A program made the position numbers and the translations under genes. A stretch of DNA of 64,000 nucleotides. It comes from Delphinapterus leucas. Lineage: Eukaryota; Chordata; Mammalia; Artiodactyla; Monodontidae. Positions 25,627-38,939 of this stretch are shown piece after piece. The notes under the pieces were generated by a model. The model searched no databases and had not been told where the DNA came from. It saw nothing but the letters and a program-made list of their open reading frames with translations. The stretch covers positions 67,001,964-67,065,963 of the forward strand of contig NW_022098076.1 of the NCBI RefSeq assembly GCF_002288925.2. Direction: 5' to 3'. Position 1 is the first letter of the stretch; every line of letters starts with the position of its first letter.

Positions 25627-28094
25627 CAGTATATAATCTGAAGCTCTGAGAGCTCTTAAGTCAGGAATGCTGAGTATTATAGTATACTGAGGTCGGATGA
25701 AATTTTACATTTTTGTGTATTTTATTGCATCACTTTTGGTAGTTTCTTGGACTGAATTACCCCAGCACTCATGATTGATGTTTTTTAATCTCCTGGTTTT
25801 TTTTAATTGTCAGTTTTCTTTGGCTTGATACTTTTAAATATGTTACTAGTCACTTGAACCACCCCCACCCCCACCCCCCCCACAAAAAAGTATTTGGTTT
25901 TTGTGCTTTGTCTCTGGCAGCTATAACAGTGGTAAGAACATTTTGAAGATAGCTTCTAAAAGGTACCACTGATTTTTCAAAAATCATCCTGGGGGAGAAT
26001 TTTTGGTGTTTTCATTTGAGCAGGGATTTTTGTCAGAAAATGTATCTTGATGGCAAGTCAGCAGCAGTGCTAGTATCTGAAAGCACAATGCCAGTCAGGC
26101 AGGCTGTCCGATCAGAAGTCATCTGGCTGAAGTTTATCTCTGTCTCTCAGGCCTAATCCCTGATCCTTTTGACCATTTGGGGTGACATGTGGAATCATAC
26201 AAAGGCTTAGGAAGAAACAAGTTTGTTTAAACCAGGATGCTTTTACTTACTTTAAGTGACTTCAATCTAGATTTCATTTTTAATGTTTTTAGTTCTGTGA
26301 TCAGCTGTAGTCAGCTATCAGCATATATTGTTCTCTTTATTTTGAAGATGAGAAGCCTGCTTAATTTTGCAGGATTAAAATAAGGCTAATATCTTAAAGT
26401 TAAGATTTTGAATTAAAGTGGGTTTTAGAGACAACTGTTAACACACCTTTTCAGTTTTTCCAAGAGGCTTTATTTGTTGCCATTGTAACCCTGAAAGCTG
26501 TTGGTATATTGTTTCCCATTGACTTAATACAAAAGTTGTATATTTATTTGGATTATTTTTACATTATATTCTTTGTAAATGTTTGGTGTAACTTGCACTT
26601 TTAAAAATGACCCTGTTTGGGTATTAGCAAACTTGAGAAATTCCCTCATCAATTAATTGTCATCTGACTTCTTATGTCTTTCTCCTCTCTTCAAATCATG
26701 TGGCTTTTTTTATGGCAGCTTTTTTCATTGATTAAAATATTGTAACACCTAAAGGCTAGCCTTATAAATGCTGTAAAAGAAAAATATCAGGAAATTAGAC
26801 TAGCCCAGTTAATTAAAAGATGGGTTCAAACCCTATTTTATTGTCTTTCATCATGGATAAAGATAGAAGGAAAAGCAACTCGTGAATATTTATTTCCAAT
26901 TTTAAGTAAGACTGTCCTCACCCCAACATTAATACTGTTTATAGAATCCCAAGATATCCTTGAATTTGTCTAGAACAGTAAAAGACTTCTCAAGGCAATT
27001 AATCATTATTATCATGGAGAACACATGTATTAATTTGATTAAATTTTTTCACTTTAAATTGTCTTTGTTAACATCACGTTTGACTGATTTCAGATGAGGA
27101 GGGGAAAAGTGAGGTATGCTTAAGTAAGCCTGTAGGTGAAGAATTGTGGTATAAATTTGTTCACTCAGTTGTACAAAGCACAACTAGAACTTTTTGTTGG
27201 ATGGCTTGCATACATTTTGAATACTTTTAATGTTGATATGTTGACTTTTTTAAGTTGACTGCACAGTCACTGTACTAGGAACTGGTTTCCTTGACTTTCT
27301 AAAATCAACGGCTAAGAGAGGCACTAATCCCTGAGGGGTCGAACATATCATGAAGCTGAGTCAGTATGGAAGAATTTCAAATAAATCAAACAGGGTGCTG
27401 AAGTTCCATCTGTCTCATCTGCTTATGATAAGTTCTTATTGATTAGTGAATGTAGCTTAAGCCTTTGTATGTGTCCTCAGGGGGCAAACTTTAAGAGGGA
27501 CCAGATAACGTTTGAATGGAGGAATTATATTTCAGGTGTTTTAGCTTGAAATTTATTTTTTAAAAAAATTAAAATAGGAAAAAAATAGAACAAAGCCTGT
27601 GAAGCAATTTGATATTATAAACAGGCTGAGTTGTTTAGCACAGAGAGAAAATATTGACCTGTCTGCATTCTGGTACTGTGCATACAGGTCCTAGCTGGGT
27701 AAAACACGATACATTTTGAGTTATTCTCACCAGCAAGTAAAAGGAAAATGAACAGTCTTCAGGAAATGTCTTTTTGAAAGGGTCATACAGTAGGAAATTC
27801 AAGTTTTACCTACTTTATAGAGGCATTATTTAATACTTGCCTACAGAAGTATGGCATTTCTAAGCTTGTGTCTGAGGAGCATCTCAGAGATGTGAGAGTA
27901 AATCTAAAGTAGTTTAAAAATTGGTAGGGAAGGAAGACAATCCCTGCAGATAATGATCTTACGTTAGTTGGCTGAGTGAAATGATCTATCGTTGTGTTTG
28001 GGAGGTTTTATTTTCTTATTTTTTTAAAATTGAATTGGTATATGCTTTATAGACATTGTATTTTTATCCAGGTGCCACTCCAATTTGTGTATGT

Positions 28095-28100
28095 AATAAA
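28095..28100 (+). terminator. CREB1: Candidate distal poly(A) signal of CREB1
   Basis: A perfect AATAAA sits at the end of a long repeat-free stretch, with AT-rich then GT-containing sequence after it. It is a reasonable main distal cleavage signal, but alternatives exist both up- and downstream. Confidence 0.4.
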
Positions 28101-30049
28101 ATTATTTATATTAAAAAGTGGGAAATAATTCGTCAACATTTTTCTGTGAGTATAGGTTAGGATGGCAAAGAAGAGTGCTAGTTTGCCGTTTTCCATGTAA
28201 AATCCCCGACTGATTTGTCACGTCAGTTGTCATCCCCCCCAAGAAGAGGAATTATTTCTAACCTAGCTGTATCACTTGAAACTTTAGAAACAAAATAATC
28301 AGGGAAGTTTCTAGAGAGAAAGGTGTTTGTTTGGGTTTTTGGTTTTGGTTTTGTTTTTATTTTTTTTTGGTTTTTGCTTGAGGATTGGGGTAAAGAATAC
28401 CTCCCCCCAAAACTATCAGCACAAAACAGGGTATTGATTTTTAACTCTGATGTTGCTATTGGAGTTGAATACTAAATAAGTAACTATAGTGAGGGAAATA
28501 CATTTCTAATAAAATTCCCTACAATCTAGAAACATCCCTGTTTTAATTTTTTTTTACCTAAATCTTTTTGTGCTTTATCTGTGTAAAAAAAAATGTACTG
28601 AGCTATAATGGATTTTATTAACACTATGTACATATTAGCTGCTTTGTGTTCAGAATGGTAGCAATTGCTTTGTATATTAAAGTGATCCTTGTGAATTTGT
28701 GAAATATTGTCATAAAGTGCTTTTTCTTACTGTAATCTTTGTGGTATCAACTGTCATAATACTCTTTTTACACAAACATTTATGTGCAGTCACATAAACA
28801 TGCTTTTAAAAACTCCGGAAGTCTCTTTTTTGGGATGGGATCTCTACATTGTGGTTTTCGCTAGTTGTGCCAAGCTGTATTTTGTGGACTTGGTTTATTA
28901 CTTTTGTTAAAGGGCAAAAGTTATGCTAGAATATATCACAAGCTTGTGGTGCACAGCAACAGAAAACTAACTCAAGCAACAAGAACATATCTTTAGTTAA
29001 TTTCACTGTATTCCTAGTTTTTAGCACAGGATTTCTTTTTTCAGTAAGATTAAACAGTGCCTATTTGAAGACCTGGAGATGTTACTCCCCTGTTGAGACG
29101 ACCAATGGGAGGAGACATATGGCCAGCTGTCTCTAATGTCATAAAACGCATCTTTGCATTGGAAGAACTGATAAGGACAGATGACTTCCTGGCTCCCCCT
29201 GTAATTCTCAAGTTCTGTGACCATAAAATGGAAGGAAAGGAGAGGAGATATGGTTAATCTGCTCTTTGCTTAAAGCACAAGAATAAAAGATTTCTCTCCT
29301 GTACTATTGATTCAATTTCTGAAAATAAGCAGTTGCGTTCTAAAGGAATTTTTTTAATTGCGATGTTTATTAAGCCTGTTATCTCTGCCATTGTATTGAA
29401 GGAATTACATGAATTGTATTCCTTTTTTTTTTTTTCTTCTACAAAGAGTAACACGTAATTTATTGTACAAATAGACATTTTTGAGAGTGAAAGGGTGAGG
29501 TGTAAACCAGGATTGTGCTGAGCAAACTGGGACCTGTGTTGACCCTCCTTGCAAACCGTGTTCAGGTGCTTGGACCGCCAGTAAAAGCAAAGAGTGCCTA
29601 TCTTCTCTCCATCCATATCTTTGCTGTCACTTGCTCGTTTCACAAATACGTACCTGTTGAGAACATACTTCTGGGCACAGAAGTTCCTGTCCTCAAGACG
29701 CTCTAAGACACACAGCCAAGGAAACAATTCTAACACGTTTATACAATTTTCGCCTTGAATTCCAGACTCATATTTGTCATCTCTACTCTGATTGCAAAAC
29801 AATAGGTCCGAACTGAACTTCTAATTACTCCTGTAAATCTGTTCTTCCTTTGGCTGGTTCTTCTCCGTCTTGCAGATGCTGCCATTATCCACTAAACGCA
29901 AAAACCCAGAAGAGCCCTGCCTTAATCAGTATTATCCTTCCCCTCACTGCATTTTAATTTCTCGACAACTTTCTTAAGTATATTGACCAAACTGGGGCTT
30001 AGGATTCTAATGAGGGCCTAACAAGTGAAGGGGAAAGGTAATTTCCAGG

Positions 30050-30960
30050 CATTTGAATGTAATTTTTATGATTGAGGTGCAATTCACATAACCAAATTTA
30101 TCATTTTAAAGTGAACAATTAGTGGCGTTTAGTGCATTCGTAATGTTGTATTACTACCACCTATATCTAGTTCCAAAACATTTTCATCACTCCGAAATGA
30201 AACGCTGTACTCGGTAAAGAGTCACTCTCAATTTTCTCCTCCAGCCCTTGGCAACCACCAGTCTTTCTGTAGACTCACCAATTCTGGATATTACACATAA
30301 TCATGCATTTATCAGTACTTCATTCCTTTTTATGTCTGAGTAGTATTCCAGTGTAGGTATATGCCACAATTTATCTGTTCATCTGTTATACGTTGCAGTT
30401 ATTTCCATGAACATTCATGTGCAAGCTTTTTGTTCTGGGTCTCTGTTTTCAATTCTTTGGGGGTATACATCTAGGAGTGGAATTGCTGGGTCATATGATA
30501 ATTCTGTTTAACTTTCTGAGGAACTGCCAAACTGCCTCATTGGCTGTACCATTTTACATTCCCACCAGTGATGTATGAGTGTTCCAATTTCTCTACATGC
30601 TGGCCAACACTTGTTATTTTGCTTTTTTAAAGAAAAATAGTAAAGCCATCCTCATGGATGTGAAGTGGTATCTCATTGGGGTTTTGATTTGTAATTCCTT
30701 AATGACTAATGATATTGAGCATCTTTTCATGTGTTTGTTGGCAATTTGTATACTTTGGAGAAGTGTCCAAGTTCATTGCTCAGTTTTTAATGGTTTTTTT
30801 GTTGTTGAGTCTTATGAGTTCCGCATATACTCTGCTTATTAGACCCTTAACAGATAATACGATTTGCAAATATTTTCTCCCATCCTGTAAGTTTTCTTTT
30901 CACTTTCTTGATAATGTCCTCATATTTTTTAACTTAGTTTTTTTAAGTAATATGTATATT
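30050..30960 (-). mobile_element. L1 3' region, antisense
   Basis: Reverse L1 text: 'ttgaggtgcaattcacataa', 'ccttggcaaccaccagtctt', 'gtagtattccagtgta', 'tctaggagtggaattgctgg', 'ctgaggaactgccaaactgc'. The frames at 30579-30975 are inside it. Confidence 0.8.
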
Positions 30961-30999
30961 TGGAAAAAAAACTAAACAGTACAAATGGGTGAGTTTGTG

Positions 31000-31400
31000 T
31001 ATCCTTTTAGTGACAATCTGTGCATATACACACAAATGTAAATGTCTTTTCTCTCCTCCCTCTCCCTTTTTTATATAAATGGTGCTTTTTTTCCACTGAA
31101 TGTGTCTTGGCAATAGTTGTATTTCACTATATGTATATCTACCTCAGTTTAACAGGTGTGAAGTATTCCATTGTATAGATACAGCATAGTTTATTTAACC
31201 AATACCCTCTTTTGTGGACATTCAGGTTGCTTGAAACTGCTGACTGTTAATATATATACAAGTTAGTATAGATATATACAAGTTAGTGTATCTCCAGGAT
31301 AGATGCTGAAAAGTGGAAACTTATTAAGTATGGTTTTCTTCATATTTGGAGGGGGTTTCCTAAGCAGTATTAATCTGCTAAATTAATAAAAATGTCATGT
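31000..31400 (-). mobile_element. Second L1 3' fragment, antisense
   Basis: Repeats the pattern of the neighbour: 'gaagtattccattgtataga', 'ttatttaaccaataccctc', 'gacattcaggttgcttgaa'. It probably belongs to a different, older copy. Confidence 0.65.
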
Positions 31401-31993
31401 TGGTTAGTATTTTTTATGTTAAACTTCATAGTCTCTCTCCTCATATATATATATTATATGAAAAAAAATAGAAGTAGCAGAACCAGCCTTACACAAACTT
31501 ATAAAAAAGAAAGCTGGCCCTTCCTTTTCTCAACTCTGTTATACTGTTTTCCCTTCTAATCTCCCTGAGAAACAGTTGTTCTCAGCTAGGAAACAATTTT
31601 TCAGTATGCCATACTTTCTAGTGTTAAATTTTAACCCTTCTCTGGTTGTAGAGAGAAAAGCATAACATGATTTTTAGAGCAGAAACTTCTGAGCTAGCAA
31701 ATCCTCAATTTTTAAAGTGCAAGAAAAAGACCCTGAGGACTGCCCTGCTTTTTCTGCAGTTCACGTCAGTGCTAAGAGAGCCCAAGTCTCCAGTTTCCCA
31801 CAACAGGGAAATAATACTCACTGTAGTGTCTCACCTCATTCTTGTGAAAGAACTTGAAAATGCTACTTCTGTCTTGGTAGAGGTTCTGGGGAGCAGAAAA
31901 ATTATGACTTTCTCTGACACTAAAATAAATCACACGTCTGTTTCACCAACTATATCTAGGACCTCTAACCAATACTGGTACATGAAAAAGTGA

Positions 31994-32209
31994 TTTTTGT
32001 TTGGTTTTTTTTTTTTTGCGGTACGCGAGCCTCTCTCCGTTGTGGCCTCTCCCGTTGCAGAGCACAGGCTCCGGACGCGCAGGCTCAGTGGCCACGGCTC
32101 ACGGGCCCAGCTGCTCCGCGGCATGTGGGATCTTCCCAGACCGGGGCACGAACCCGTGTCCCCTGCATCGGCAGGCGGACTCTCAGTCACTGCGCCACCA
32201 GGGAAGCCC
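31994..32209 (-). mobile_element. CHR SINE, antisense
   Basis: Begins with poly(T), then gcggtacgcgagcctctctc, and ends in the reversed head ccaccagggaagcc. A 10-bp duplication gaaaaagtga flanks it at 31984-31993 and 32210-32219. The short frames at 31990-32383 are its translation and are not genes. Confidence 0.92.
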
Positions 32210-32243
32210 GAAAAAGTGACTTTTAAAAGTATCTTAAATTGTT

Positions 32244-32385
32244 GGAATTCCCCGGCGGTCCAGTGGTTTAAGACTGCACTTTCATTGCCGAGGGCGGGGG
32301 TTCGATTCCTGGTCAGGGAACTAAGATCCCACAAGCCGGTGGTGCAACCAAAACAAAAAAATAGAGTGCTTGAATTTTTTTAAAG
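32244..32385 (+). mobile_element. Short tRNA-derived SINE, different subfamily
   Basis: Starts ggaattccccggcggtccag and has the box B region gggttcgattcctggtcagg. It lacks the long CHR tail and ends in an A-rich tract. It is flanked by a 15-bp duplication gtatcttaaattgtt at 32229-32243 and at 32386-32400, the latter with one mismatch. Confidence 0.88.
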
Positions 32386-34489
32386 GTATCTTAAACTGTT
32401 ATTTTTGTTTCTTGATTTCAAAAATGACTGAAAATGCTTCTGTCAACCACTATAAAAGCATAGAGATTAAACAAATGATGTTGGAAGTGAATCTTTTATA
32501 TAAGTTCATAACAATTTTGTTACTGAGAATATGCTTTACATTTTGATATCCCTGAGAATAGGCAATTTAATAAGGTAACTGATCTGTAAAGGAATCTGTA
32601 TTTTTCATGAGTATATGTTTATTGAACTCCCTTTATGAAGAGGTCACTGTTAACACTTGAAATATAAATATGAGGTACGGTCCTTGTCTTATTGGAGCAT
32701 AAACTGTTTGGTAAGATGAAACATTTCAGACAATGTTACTCTCCCCTCAGTTTTCAATCTAGTGTTCAGTTCACTTAGATAAAGTATTTTGATTGATTAT
32801 AATTCTGATCCTTTAGTATAAAAGAATAAATGTACCGCTAGAAACTATCTGAAGATGGTACCATGGATTCAGATGGTTCTATCATGAACTAAAGCAAGAT
32901 ACCCTTAAGAGGTAACTACTTAGAAGACAACGGCGTACTTTGTAGTTTTAGTTCTAAGAATCTGATGTATATTTTAATTTAGCATCTTGGCCATGGTATT
33001 TGATTTTAACTGGGAAGAAAGTTACTGATACCCACTGGCTAAGTTAACTGCATAACAGTTTGAAGAAACTGAGCAATGGGAGGATCAAGGCCTAGTACAG
33101 TAGGTCCAGAGACTAGATTTCTATCCTTAACTTGAAGGCAAAACAAGCACGCTTAAAATGCACATTTATGGGATAAATTAATCCTTTTCTCCTAAGTAAA
33201 AAGTGTCACAACTTCGTTGACATCTATAGTGGACAATGCGCTACAATATCCAGATATAGTCTCACGTCCCCATCCCCACACACACACACCCCTGAAGCAC
33301 TCATTTCCCAGCTTCTGGGAATGTTCGTGGCTGATGGCTCTCAGCTGAGTCTCTCAGGTGGTGTCTGCACCCCAAGGTTCAGCTCCTTGCATCCAATGAC
33401 TGACGACACAAGGATGTAAGTCCCACCCCCTGCCTCAATACCCAGCTTCCGGCCACCTCAGCTCTGAATTCCGCTGAGGACTTTCCTGACCGCATCCCAA
33501 CCCAATTTCTTCCTCTTTCCCAGTCCTGCTACTTTTACTCCGTCAGAGGTGTCGCTCTCGAAAGCATTCTCATTTAAACGTTCTGCACCTTAACCTTCAC
33601 CTCTGAGTCTATTTCCCTAGGGAACTGGACCTGTGGCCACATTTTGAACTCAAAGCCAGGAAAAAATCATTTGATTTTCACTTAGACAACCAAGCTATTC
33701 CTGCTGAATTTTTCTCACCTCTTCTTCTATTTGTAGGCCAAGGGGAAAGAACTACCTTCAGCCTTTTCTGAGTCTTACTGTTTTATGAAAATGTAAAAGA
33801 AGCCGATCACTGCTTCCTTCACTTGGTAAAGCATCCAGGCTCCCCGCCCACTCCATGGACACCCCAAGACATTCTAATACCTCTCTCCAAAGTCAGGGAT
33901 GTTAAAGGAAAGCAGCTGAATTCCAATTAGTATCTTCATTTCTAATATCATACCTAGATGGGATTAGTCTTTCATTATGGTGTTGCTGATGTTGCAGGGC
34001 CTTCATTTTACTTTTGTTAAAAGACCTTCCATGCCTATGGTGCAGTACTGGCATTTTATGGATTCAGTAAGCTGTGGCTATTTCAATTTCATGTGAATTT
34101 ATCAGAATTGGGTTGAACTGGTACATCACAATCTCAGAACTTTAAATTCACCTTTATTAAAGCCAAACCTCTATTTAAAATATGTGTAGAAATCAAAGTA
34201 TTTGGTGTTTCCACATCCAAAATATTCACTAAAAGGTTAAGAGGGAGGAGGTCTTGTTTCTAAGGGTTTACGAAGGAAATCTATCTCTAGTACCAAATAC
34301 CAAACTGAGGTTATAATATTCTTTGGATCTCAATCTGTTTAAGCTGTTGTTTAAGCTTTTACATTGTGAAAAAAGGGCAGGGTATGTGTGTGACTTCACA
34401 AAGTCTATCAAAGATAATCATAAAACAATGTAGCAATCAATTAACCCAGAGATCAATACCCTCTAAATGTAATGTATCTTTTTCAATCA

Positions 34490-34640
34490 ACAAATATTTG
34501 GTTATGATATACTAGATACTGGGGAGGCTATAATGAAAGGGGCAGAAGCATTCTGGCCCTCAAGAAGCTCACAGTCTTCTGGGGAGCACAGACATTGAAT
34601 AAGCAATTACCAGTACAATACAGATGGAGCTTATACTTGG
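34490..34640. repeat. Unclassified ancient interspersed repeat
   Basis: Carries 'gatactggggaggctataat', 'ggccctcaagaagctcacag' and 'gggagcacagacattgaata', a layout also seen near 37.6, 39.9, 42.0 and 62.4 kb. I cannot name the family with confidence. Confidence 0.5.
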
Positions 34641-35045
34641 GGAGCTAACCTCCCATGGCGGGATGAGGTTTAAAACTTTTTTTTATTGTCATCCTATGCA
34701 GTATAAGGAGGCAGGGAAAGGCTAGGAAAGAAATACAAAAACAACATTTGACAAAGGGTAAAGCTGAAGGGAGAAACTATAGCTTTTGATTTGAAGATAA
34801 CCTATTCCCAGCACATAGAGGTCCAAGATTTTAGGTGCTATCAAAAAGTAACTAAAATTTTATTTTGACTTACACCTTTGTTTATATACCTAAATCCGAA
34901 AGAAATTACGCCAGAAAGCATGTGAGACTTTAGAAAACTCACACCCTAATCTCAAACAAGCAAAAGTATTTAAGACCTAAGTGCAGTAGACAAAAGATTT
35001 CAAGAGTATTAACAGCTCAGGGAATGTCCATTAAACCTCTTGTTT

Positions 35046-35260
35046 GTTTTTTTGTGTTTTTTTTTCTTGCGGTACGCGGGCCTCTCACTGTTGTGGGCTC
35101 TCCTGTTGCGGAGCACAGGCTCCAGACGCGCAGGCCCAGCAGCCATGGCTCACGGGCCCAGCCGCTCCGCAGCATGTGGGATCTTCCCGGACCGGGGCAC
35201 GAACCCGTGTCCCCTGCATCGGCAGGCGGACTCTCAACCACTGTGCCACCAGGGAAGCCC
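35046..35260 (-). mobile_element. CHR SINE, antisense
   Basis: Poly(T) then cttgcggtacgcgggcctct, ending caccagggaagccc. A perfect 13-bp duplication aaacctcttgttt lies at 35033-35045 and 35261-35273. It sits about 140 bp beyond the likely METTL21A cleavage site. Confidence 0.92.
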
Positions 35261-35419
35261 AAACCTCTTGTTTTATACTCAGAAAATTAGAAAACTGGGC
35301 TAAACGTATGTCTTACAATGTGTTTTAAATGATTTGCAGGATCTAGCCTCACCAAAACAAGCTCACTGCTTTGAAGATGCCTTTATACCAACCCTTCATC
35401 ACAGCATCAGTGAAAATTG

Positions 35420-35425
35420 TTTATT
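35420..35425 (-). terminator. METTL21A: Candidate METTL21A poly(A) signal
   Basis: Minus-strand AATAAA about 275 nt after the TAG stop, which would give a short 3' UTR of roughly 300 nt ending near 35.40 kb. Longer isoforms using signals nearer CREB1 cannot be excluded. Confidence 0.45.
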
Positions 35426-35699
35426 GAGAGGGAGCAGTATGGGATACAGAAACAACATAAACCAAAATCGCACACTTTCCTTTAATGTTAATTGAATTTC
35501 AGAGTGAGTAAAACGTAACTAAAAAGTCACAGCAATGGGACAAAGTGCTTTGTTTTAAAACTGCACATTTGCTTTGCCTTTTGAGAACCTTTGGTTAGAC
35601 TCTTTGTACAGTAAGCCATTTCATTACATATGGTTATATTCCCAGTCTAAGACCTTAATTGACACACTCAGTGACAACATTCTTATAAATTATAGCCAA

Positions 35700-36128
<429 letters not shown>

Positions 36129-37589
36129 TCAGTACAACTAATAGGTAGAGGGATCAAGTTAAACAGCGGGGTGAGTGTCTCTAAATATTCCACCTCATAG
36201 ACACAGTATGATGCCTTCGTGGAGAGCTGTGACACGTCAGAACCATGGCCAGATGCTCCTTCTCTACTGCCTGTAGGTAAAAGTGAAACTTGGTTTGCCT
36301 CTATGACACACTTGCTGTTTGCTGAAGTTATGCCTATTAAATACAGGTGATAAGCTAGCTGATGCTTCTGAATTGTGCAGACAGAAGTGGCCCACCCTTC
36401 ACAGGTATCTACCATTATACTTCATTCATTAGGTCACCATCTTCAAGTCAGAAGGCCTCAGGGTAAAATGGAGTCCAAAGATGAAAAATCTGGGAGCCAA
36501 CGATTATGAGGATGACAAGATACCATAAACCGGGAAAGGTTCCTTTCTGGGGCTAAAGCTTTAAAAAGAATCAAGGAAAAGATTAACTGGCTACTAAGAA
36601 ATCTCAGTCTTCCTCTCCTTATGCTGTCATGAAGCAGACCATCTATATGTATTCATGCAATTCATATATAATTATTGAAAAATAGTAGTTAGAAATTACT
36701 AGATTGTATTAAAGTACTGTAGGTTAAAATGTGAGGTAATGTTCTCTATGTGCTAAGTTTCTACATGCAATGTGTAAAATGAATGAGGCAATATTTTATT
36801 AATCTGTTTCTTGAGGGTTGTTTACCATGAACCAAGAGATCCAACTCTTTGAACCAATATGACCGAGAGAAGTCTGAACTGGTAGGTATCCTTCAGGAGA
36901 AGCAACCACATAAGGTCAGCCCTGAAATACCTCATCTACATTGTAGTAACACTATAGTACATGTAATCCTGCTTGGTTTTGACCCCATAAATTCTGAAAC
37001 TTAAAAATTATGTTTCACTCTTTCCTAAAATTATTTCTCATCTGCTTCCTTCAGTCTGTAATCTTCATGGGTAATCCCCCAAGAGGATCCCAGACCATTT
37101 CAGTGGCAGCTTATACTGAATGCTTCTTATCTTGACATGTAACATTAGGACAGTATGTAATTCAGTTTGACATTTGACTCAGTCCTGAGTGTGATACTAT
37201 GAAAATGTGCAAGTTGTTAGATGCATGCACCTACCACTTTGACCGTTTGTTGCTAGACAGAGTGCTGCCCAATGAGCAAAATCCAGTGATACTTTTCATC
37301 TCTCCTGATAACAGAAATCACAGACAGCCTTTTCCTGGTTTAACTTAGAACTTTACCTCTGGATTTCCTGACAAGTCTACAGAGCACTCTGCTGGGAATA
37401 CTGGAGTGATCTGGTCTTGTGCATGTCACCTCAGTGTTCCTGTTAATAGCTCTTAGATGGAGACCTCCTCTAACTCCTGTCTCAGGGATTTCTGAGGCTA
37501 CTTCTAACCTGCCAGGTGTTCCAGGAGTTTCAGTAGGATCTTAATATCGGTTGACCATTCCCCATAATGTCCATCAATTCTACAAACAT

Positions 37590-38097
37590 CCAAGTGTCTA
37601 CCAACAGCATGGGAGAAAAACCCCTACCCTCATAGAACTTACATTCAAGTGAGGAGATAGGCAGCAAGAGGCGTTTTTAAAAGTAGGATATCTAGTATGT
37701 TAGTTGGAGATACACACTAAGGAAAAAAATAAAGCAGGAAAGAGAGACATAAAACATCAGGAAGTAAGAGAGTTGGGTAGAAAGGGAAGGCCTCACTGAG
37801 AAGGTGACTTAGGTGAGGGAATAACCGAATACATATCAGGGGGAAGAACATTCCTAGCAAGTAGAAGAGCAAGTGCAAAGGCCTATAGGGGCAGGCAAGG
37901 AGGAGGCCAGAGGGGCTGGAAGGAGGGATAAAGCAGGAGGAGACAAATGAGAGAAGTAACAGGTTAAAGAAGTAACCGGAGGGAGGCAGAGCAGCTGGGG
38001 TTCACAGGTTAAGTTCCAAAAAGGCTCTGGCTTTTTCTGAGTGAGATGGGAAGCCACTGGAGTGTGCTGAGCAGAAGTACTAGTGATCTGACTTAGG
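37590..38097. repeat. Unclassified ancient interspersed repeat
   Basis: Pattern 'cataga acttacattc', 'ggaagaacattcctagcaag', 'agagcaagtgcaaaggccta', 'gagtgagatgggaagccact' is widely dispersed in mammals. It is interrupted at its right end by a CHR SINE. Related copies occur elsewhere in this window. Confidence 0.6.
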
Positions 38098-38307
38098 TTT
38101 TTTTTTTTTTTTTTTTTTTTACATGGGCCTCTCACTGTGGAGGCCTCTCCCGTTGCGGAGCACAGGGTCCGGACGTGCAGGCTCAGCGGCCATGGCTCAC
38201 GGTCCCAGCCGCTCCGCGGCACGTGGGACCTTCCCAGACCGCGGCACGAACCCATGTCCCCTGCATCGGCAGGCGGACTCTCAACCACTGCGCCACAAGG
38301 GAAGCCC
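38098..38307 (-). mobile_element. CHR SINE, antisense
   Basis: A run of about 22 T, then catgggcctctcactgtgga, ending caagggaagccc. No convincing target-site duplication was found. It lies in the METTL21A intron in the sense orientation of that gene. Confidence 0.9.
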
Positions 38308-38939
38308 TAGTTACTCGATTTTTATCACCCAAATATTCAGCTCACAGAATATTATCATCTTGCCTGTGGTTTTGTTTTGGGAGTTTTTGTTCGTTTATTT
38401 GGGTGAAGGGTATGCAGGATGTGTTAAGTTTCTTTTAATCTATCAGTTTCCTGTATTTATTTATTTGTTTGTTTGTTTATTTTTCTCCTGCAATTTAGGG
38501 AAGAAACAAATCATCTGTCCTGTAGTTTCCCACAATCTAGATTTGGCTGATTATGCCATTTGTATAGTTTGACATGCTCCTCTGTGCTCTGTATCTCCTG
38601 TAAATTTGTTTGACTTGAGTCTGATTTTTTGAACAAGAGTATTTCAGAGGTGGTGGTGGTATTTTTCATCAAGAGGATGTAATATCTGGTAGGCTCTATT
38701 TTTGTGATGTGAGCAACCACAAATACCCAATGCCCAGATCCTTTATTTATTAGATTCGTTTTGCATTTATTTGTTGAGTAAGCTTCTTTCAATTACTACT
38801 TGGTTATTCATTTTGTAGAGGAATTGTTTGAATAGGAAAGGCGGGATAAATTTTGCTCTCTCCCCTTTTATAACCCAGATTTCAAAGGGTTGGTTTCTAA
38901 GTATCCTCCAAAGATGACAGATGGGGTTTACTTTAGTGT

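Larger units (their letters stand above)
22738..28120 (+). other. CREB1: CREB1 3' untranslated region (right end uncertain)
   Basis: After the stop codon there is more than 5 kb of AT-rich sequence in which I recognise no SINE, L1 or MIR, unlike the flanking introns and intergenic DNA. That fits the very long conserved 3' UTR known for mammalian CREB1. Canonical AATAAA hexamers occur at 22805-22810 (67 nt after the stop), 23608-23613, 25336-25341 and 28095-28100, among others. The last is my choice for a distal end, but similar unique sequence continues to about 29 kb, so the true end may lie further right. A (TA)n run and C-rich and G-rich tracts lie within it. Confidence 0.7.
28900..35400. 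other. Intergenic DNA between the converging CREB1 and METTL21A 3' ends
   Basis: No gene was recognised. Contents are L1 relics at about 30.05-30.96 and 31.0-31.4 kb and SINEs at 32.0-32.4 and 35.05-35.26 kb. The stretches 28.9-30.0 and 32.4-34.9 kb are mostly unique, with an (AC)n near 33.28 kb and an old repeat-like stretch near 34.5 kb. The 182-residue minus-strand frame at 29254-29802 has no recognisable family. Confidence 0.7.

Noticed and set aside
29254..29802. 182-residue minus-strand open frame
   Set aside because: No domain, no homologue that I recognise, no promoter or splice context, and AT-rich unique sequence with a poly-lysine stretch from a T run. Codon use looks random.
38090..38325. 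Target-site duplication around the SINE at 38.1 kb (ctagt... on both sides)
   Set aside because: The left match belongs to the older repeat and diverges after five bases, so it is not a convincing duplication.
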